Source: Methanosarcinales archaeon | Lineage (GTDB): Archaea; Halobacteriota; Methanosarcinia; Methanosarcinales; Methanosarcinaceae | NCBI GenBank assembly: GCA_012329085.1 | Contig: JAAXQB010000115.1 | Span: 1-16,380 of the forward strand | Direction of reading: 5' to 3' | Length of the DNA stretch: 16,380 nucleotides | Shown here: piece by piece, positions 14,981 to 16,380 of the stretch | Position numbering within the stretch: the first letter of the stretch is position 1 | How the letters are laid out: each line of letters starts with the position of its first letter | Translations under genes and position numbers: made by a program | Notes under the pieces: model-generated | Seen by the model: only the letters and a program-made list of their open reading frames with translations | Database searches by the model: none | What the model was told of the DNA's origin: nothing

Positions 14981-15004
14981 ATAAAAAAATAAAGATATTG
15001 AACA

Positions 15005-15205
15005 ATGTTTAAAATAAAAAAAGAGTATGTAGTGACTAATGATAACAAGAAGAAGGCAGTTTTAATAGATATAAAAACCTTTGAAAAATTAGAAGAAATT
15101 ATTGAAAGTTTTGGTCTTGGTAAGTATATGGAGGAAGTTGAGGATGACGAGATTTTAAATATAGACTGTGCGAAAATATACTATAATACCTTAAAAAAGA
15201 ATTGA
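15005..15205 (+). CDS. Antitoxin, RelB/Phd-like (archaeal)
   Basis: This 66-residue acidic protein precedes a RelE-like toxin and has the look of archaeal antitoxins of this pair: a short N-terminal beta strand region (FKIKKEYVVTNDNKKKAVLI, 2-21), then DIKTFEKLEEIIESFGLGKY (22-41) and an acidic helix MEEVEDDEILNI (42-53) with a basic tail. The N-terminal part would dimerise and bind DNA; the C-terminal part would wrap around the toxin. The ATG lies one base and a stop away from the toxin gene. No clear ribosome binding site is visible. Such operons are usually autoregulated, and the hairpin array directly upstream (to 14980) occupies the expected promoter-operator zone. Confidence 0.8.
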   Translation: MFKIKKEYVVTNDNKKKAVLIDIKTFEKLEEIIESFGLGKYMEEVEDDEILNIDCAKIYYNTLKKN

Positions 15206-15206
15206 T

Positions 15207-15479
15207 ATGGTAACTTGCTTTTATAAAAAGAAGTTTTTAAAGGATTTAACAAATTTACCGTCAGTTTATCGAGAACGAATTGAGACATTGGTCTTTGATG
15301 AAATTCCTGAACTTGATAATATCTTTAACATACAAGATTTAAAAAAGATAAAAGGATATGAAGATTATTATCGAATAAGAATAAGCAATTATAGAATTGG
15401 ATATAAAACAGAAGCAGAGAATATTATCATCTTTTATAGGGTAAAGAGTAGAAATGATATTTACAAAGTTTTTCCATAA
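15207..15479 (+). CDS. Toxin, RelE/ParE-family mRNA interferase-like
   Basis: This 90-residue basic protein has the RelE/ParE fold pattern. An N-terminal helix region (YKKKFLKDLTNLPSVYRERI, 6-25) precedes IQDLKKIKGYEDYYRIRISN (42-61), the typical LKxxxGxxxYRxRxxxYRIxY strand pair. The protein ends IIFYRVKSRNDIYKVFP, matching the C-terminal VxxRxxxY region that carries catalytic or substrate-contacting residues. By family it would cleave mRNA at the ribosome and be neutralised by the antitoxin encoded one base upstream. It seems intact. Whether it is RelE-like (ribonuclease) or ParE-like (gyrase poison) cannot be settled; YRIRISNYRIGY favours the archaeal RelE group. Confidence 0.88.
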   Translation: MVTCFYKKKFLKDLTNLPSVYRERIETLVFDEIPELDNIFNIQDLKKIKGYEDYYRIRISNYRIGYKTEAENIIIFYRVKSRNDIYKVFP

Positions 15480-15504
15480 AGTTATGAAAATCTATGTTAA
15501 CTCG

Positions 15505-15615
15505 ACTTTGTCATATTAGATGCTCATTCAAGCATCCGATATTGATTTTGCTTTTCTGAATGATTTGAGGTTATGCCGCCTCGTATAACTGGTTTATCTT
15601 GTAATGTGACAAAGT
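15505..15615. mobile_element. MITE-like element, 111 bp with 14-bp terminal inverted repeats
   Basis: The left end ACTTTGTCATATTA (15505-15518) and the right end TAATGTGACAAAGT (15602-15615) are inverted copies with 13 of 14 matches. Inside are two small hairpins: GATGCT/AGCATC (15520-15537) and GAGG/CCTC (about 15567-15582). It has no coding capacity. Size and structure fit a non-autonomous element moved by a transposase encoded elsewhere. I could not find a clear target-site duplication. Base composition inside is slightly richer in G and C than the flanks. Confidence 0.55.
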
Positions 15616-15791
15616 AGAATTAATCTGTGTCACAAATAAAAAATCTGCGTAATCTACGGATATAAGATTTAAAGAACGAACGCTAAATTATAATGCATAT
15701 ACAAAAGATAAAAAAAATATATTATATATGCAACGAGAAATTAAAATTTTTTTAAACTCTCAAAATGAAGGATTTAGGAAAATTTCTAATA

Positions 15792-15812
15792 GCTTGTTCA
15801 GAATGAACAAGT
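15792..15812. repeat. C-type palindromic module downstream of purC
   Basis: Arm GCTTGTTCA, loop GAA, arm TGAACAAGT; 8 of 9 pairs. It lies 30 bases beyond the purC stop codon (purC runs leftward), so it would be transcribed in the purC 3' end. Confidence 0.75.
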
Positions 15813-15841
15813 ATTACCTCTATTTTCATTTTTATCAAATC

Positions 15842-16380
15842 TTATTTTTGTTGCGGCATAGATTCTAATTCAAATTTAAGTTCTTTTAATGAAGGTATAT
15901 TTTCAAACCATTTTTTATTCGTAATTTCATTTGTGACTGCACAATATATATTCGATATCAATATCTTTAATTTTGGAGGCAATGGTTCTGGTTGCAATTT
16001 ACATATCGCTTTCCAATTTTCTCTATCTTCATTTTTTGCCCTTTCAGTTTCAAGATGCCACGCAGTATTACGATAATAAGTTCTTGCAATTTCTTTACTT
16101 ATTTGAATTCCATTATAACTAAAACGACACTCGTCCAAAGTTCCTGCAACATCAACTAACATTAATGAACGATTTAAATCAAATCCATATTCTACTTTCC
16201 CATCTTGATTTACAAATCCAATCTTTGAAAATTCTTCTGAAATAATTTTACTTATTTTTAATGTCTGCTCTTCTATTTTTTGAATTTGCAATTCTGTTAA
16301 TCCTGCACATTCCATAGCTTCATTTCGATTTAAATATCTATCCGTAATTTCAAATTTAGTAGAGTAATCTATAAATGGAT
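15842..16380 (-). CDS. purC: Phosphoribosylaminoimidazole-succinocarboxamide synthase (PurC), C-terminal part
   Basis: PurC (SAICAR synthetase) joins CAIR and aspartate with ATP in de novo purine synthesis. The frame is open to the right edge of the window, so only the last 179 codons are seen and the start lies outside. The visible part begins with FIDYSTKFEITDRYLNRNEA, the archaeal PurC counterpart of the STK...TDRYLS..EA motif. The helix KIEEQTLKISKIISEEFSKI follows, then FDLNRSLMLVDVAGTLDECR, the equivalent of the catalytic DE..TPDSCR strand-loop. The ATG at 16315 lies inside conserved sequence and is not the real start. The C-terminal extension after the RTYYRNTAWH segment suggests the longer archaeal form. 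With purK in the same window, it shows an active purine pathway. Confidence 0.85.
   Translation of the reverse strand, partial: PFIDYSTKFEITDRYLNRNEAMECAGLTELQIQKIEEQTLKISKIISEEFSKIGFVNQDGKVEYGFDLNRSLMLVDVAGTLDECRFSYNGIQISKEIARTYYRNTAWHLETERAKNEDRENWKAICKLQPEPLPPKLKILISNIYCAVTNEITNKKWFENIPSLKELKFELESMPQQK

Larger units (their letters stand above)
13170..15004. other. 1.8-kb gene-poor region of repeats and decayed DNA
   Basis: No intact gene is present. In order: AT-rich promoter region of the SelB-like gene, a dense palindromic array (13221-13566), plain AT-rich DNA, an ATPase pseudogene (13741-14030) invaded by E/D modules, a 116-base inverted-repeat-bounded stretch (14344-14459), more AT-rich DNA, and a second palindromic array (14686-14980) ending 25 bases before the antitoxin start. 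Confidence 0.75.
15480..15841. other. Gene-free region with a MITE-like element and repeat modules
   Basis: These 362 bases lie between the toxin and the purC end. They contain the 111-base inverted-repeat-bounded element (15505-15615), a pair of related stretches beginning AATCTGTG and AATCTGCG (about 15621 and 15642), a degenerate E module (about 15724-15760) and a C module (15792-15812). No gene is visible. Confidence 0.65.

Noticed and set aside
1..16380. tRNA or rRNA genes
   Set aside because: I found no stretch with a T-arm-like GTTCRA motif and matching acceptor stem, and no rRNA-like conserved sequence.

Overview
The window is AT-rich archaeal DNA, almost certainly from a methanogenic euryarchaeon. 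Four methanogenesis marker proteins (MMP5, MMP15, MMP17, MMP7) sit in one tight co-directional operon, and the rest is archaeal housekeeping: LarB, PurK, a PurC C-terminus, MtnA, RtcA and a SelB-like pseudo-GTPase. I cannot name the genus. An AglJ-like glycosyltransferase would fit a Methanosarcinales/Methanomicrobiales-type lineage, but that is inference.

Layout. 1-427: two 86-bp direct repeats and a copy of a palindromic repeat family. 428-1463 (minus): a family-2 glycosyltransferase and the remnant of a second copy of its 3' end. 1464-2061: AT-rich, no gene. 2062-3941 (plus): larB and purK with an ATGA overlap. 4252-7551 (plus): mmp5-mmp15-mmp17-mmp7, with overlaps or gaps of 0-4 bases. 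MMP7 and MMP17 belong to the complex that reductively activates methyl-coenzyme M reductase (MCR), and MMP15 is an activase-type ATPase, so this operon serves MCR maturation or activation. 7681-9486 (minus): an AAA/ABC-type ATPase overlapping a TOPRIM-like gene that is broken by one base in an A9 run; this looks like a defence-type pair. 9722-10741 (plus): mtnA. 11196-13169 (minus): SelB-like protein, then rtcA. 13170-15004: a 1.8-kb gene-poor region with arrays of palindromic repeats and a multiply frameshifted archaeal ATPase pseudogene. 15005-15479 (plus): a RelB/RelE-like toxin-antitoxin pair. 15505-15615: a MITE-like element. 15842-16380 (minus): the C-terminal part of purC, cut by the window edge.

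The most unusual feature is a family of short palindromic modules scattered through the window. The commonest is 21 bases long: two 9-base arms around a 3-base TTC or GAA loop. The arm sequence differs between copies, but both arms change together, so pairing is kept. Modules occur in a reproducible order (A-B-C, and separately D and E). One complete A-B-C composite lies in frame inside mmp17, adding about 26 residues to a conserved MCR-activation protein. This resembles the Rickettsia palindromic elements, here in an archaeon.

Several genes are decayed (second glycosyltransferase, TOPRIM gene, ATPase). With the AT-richness, the long gene-free stretches and the repeats, this suggests relaxed selection or genome reduction, although assembly or sequencing errors could explain the single-base cases.
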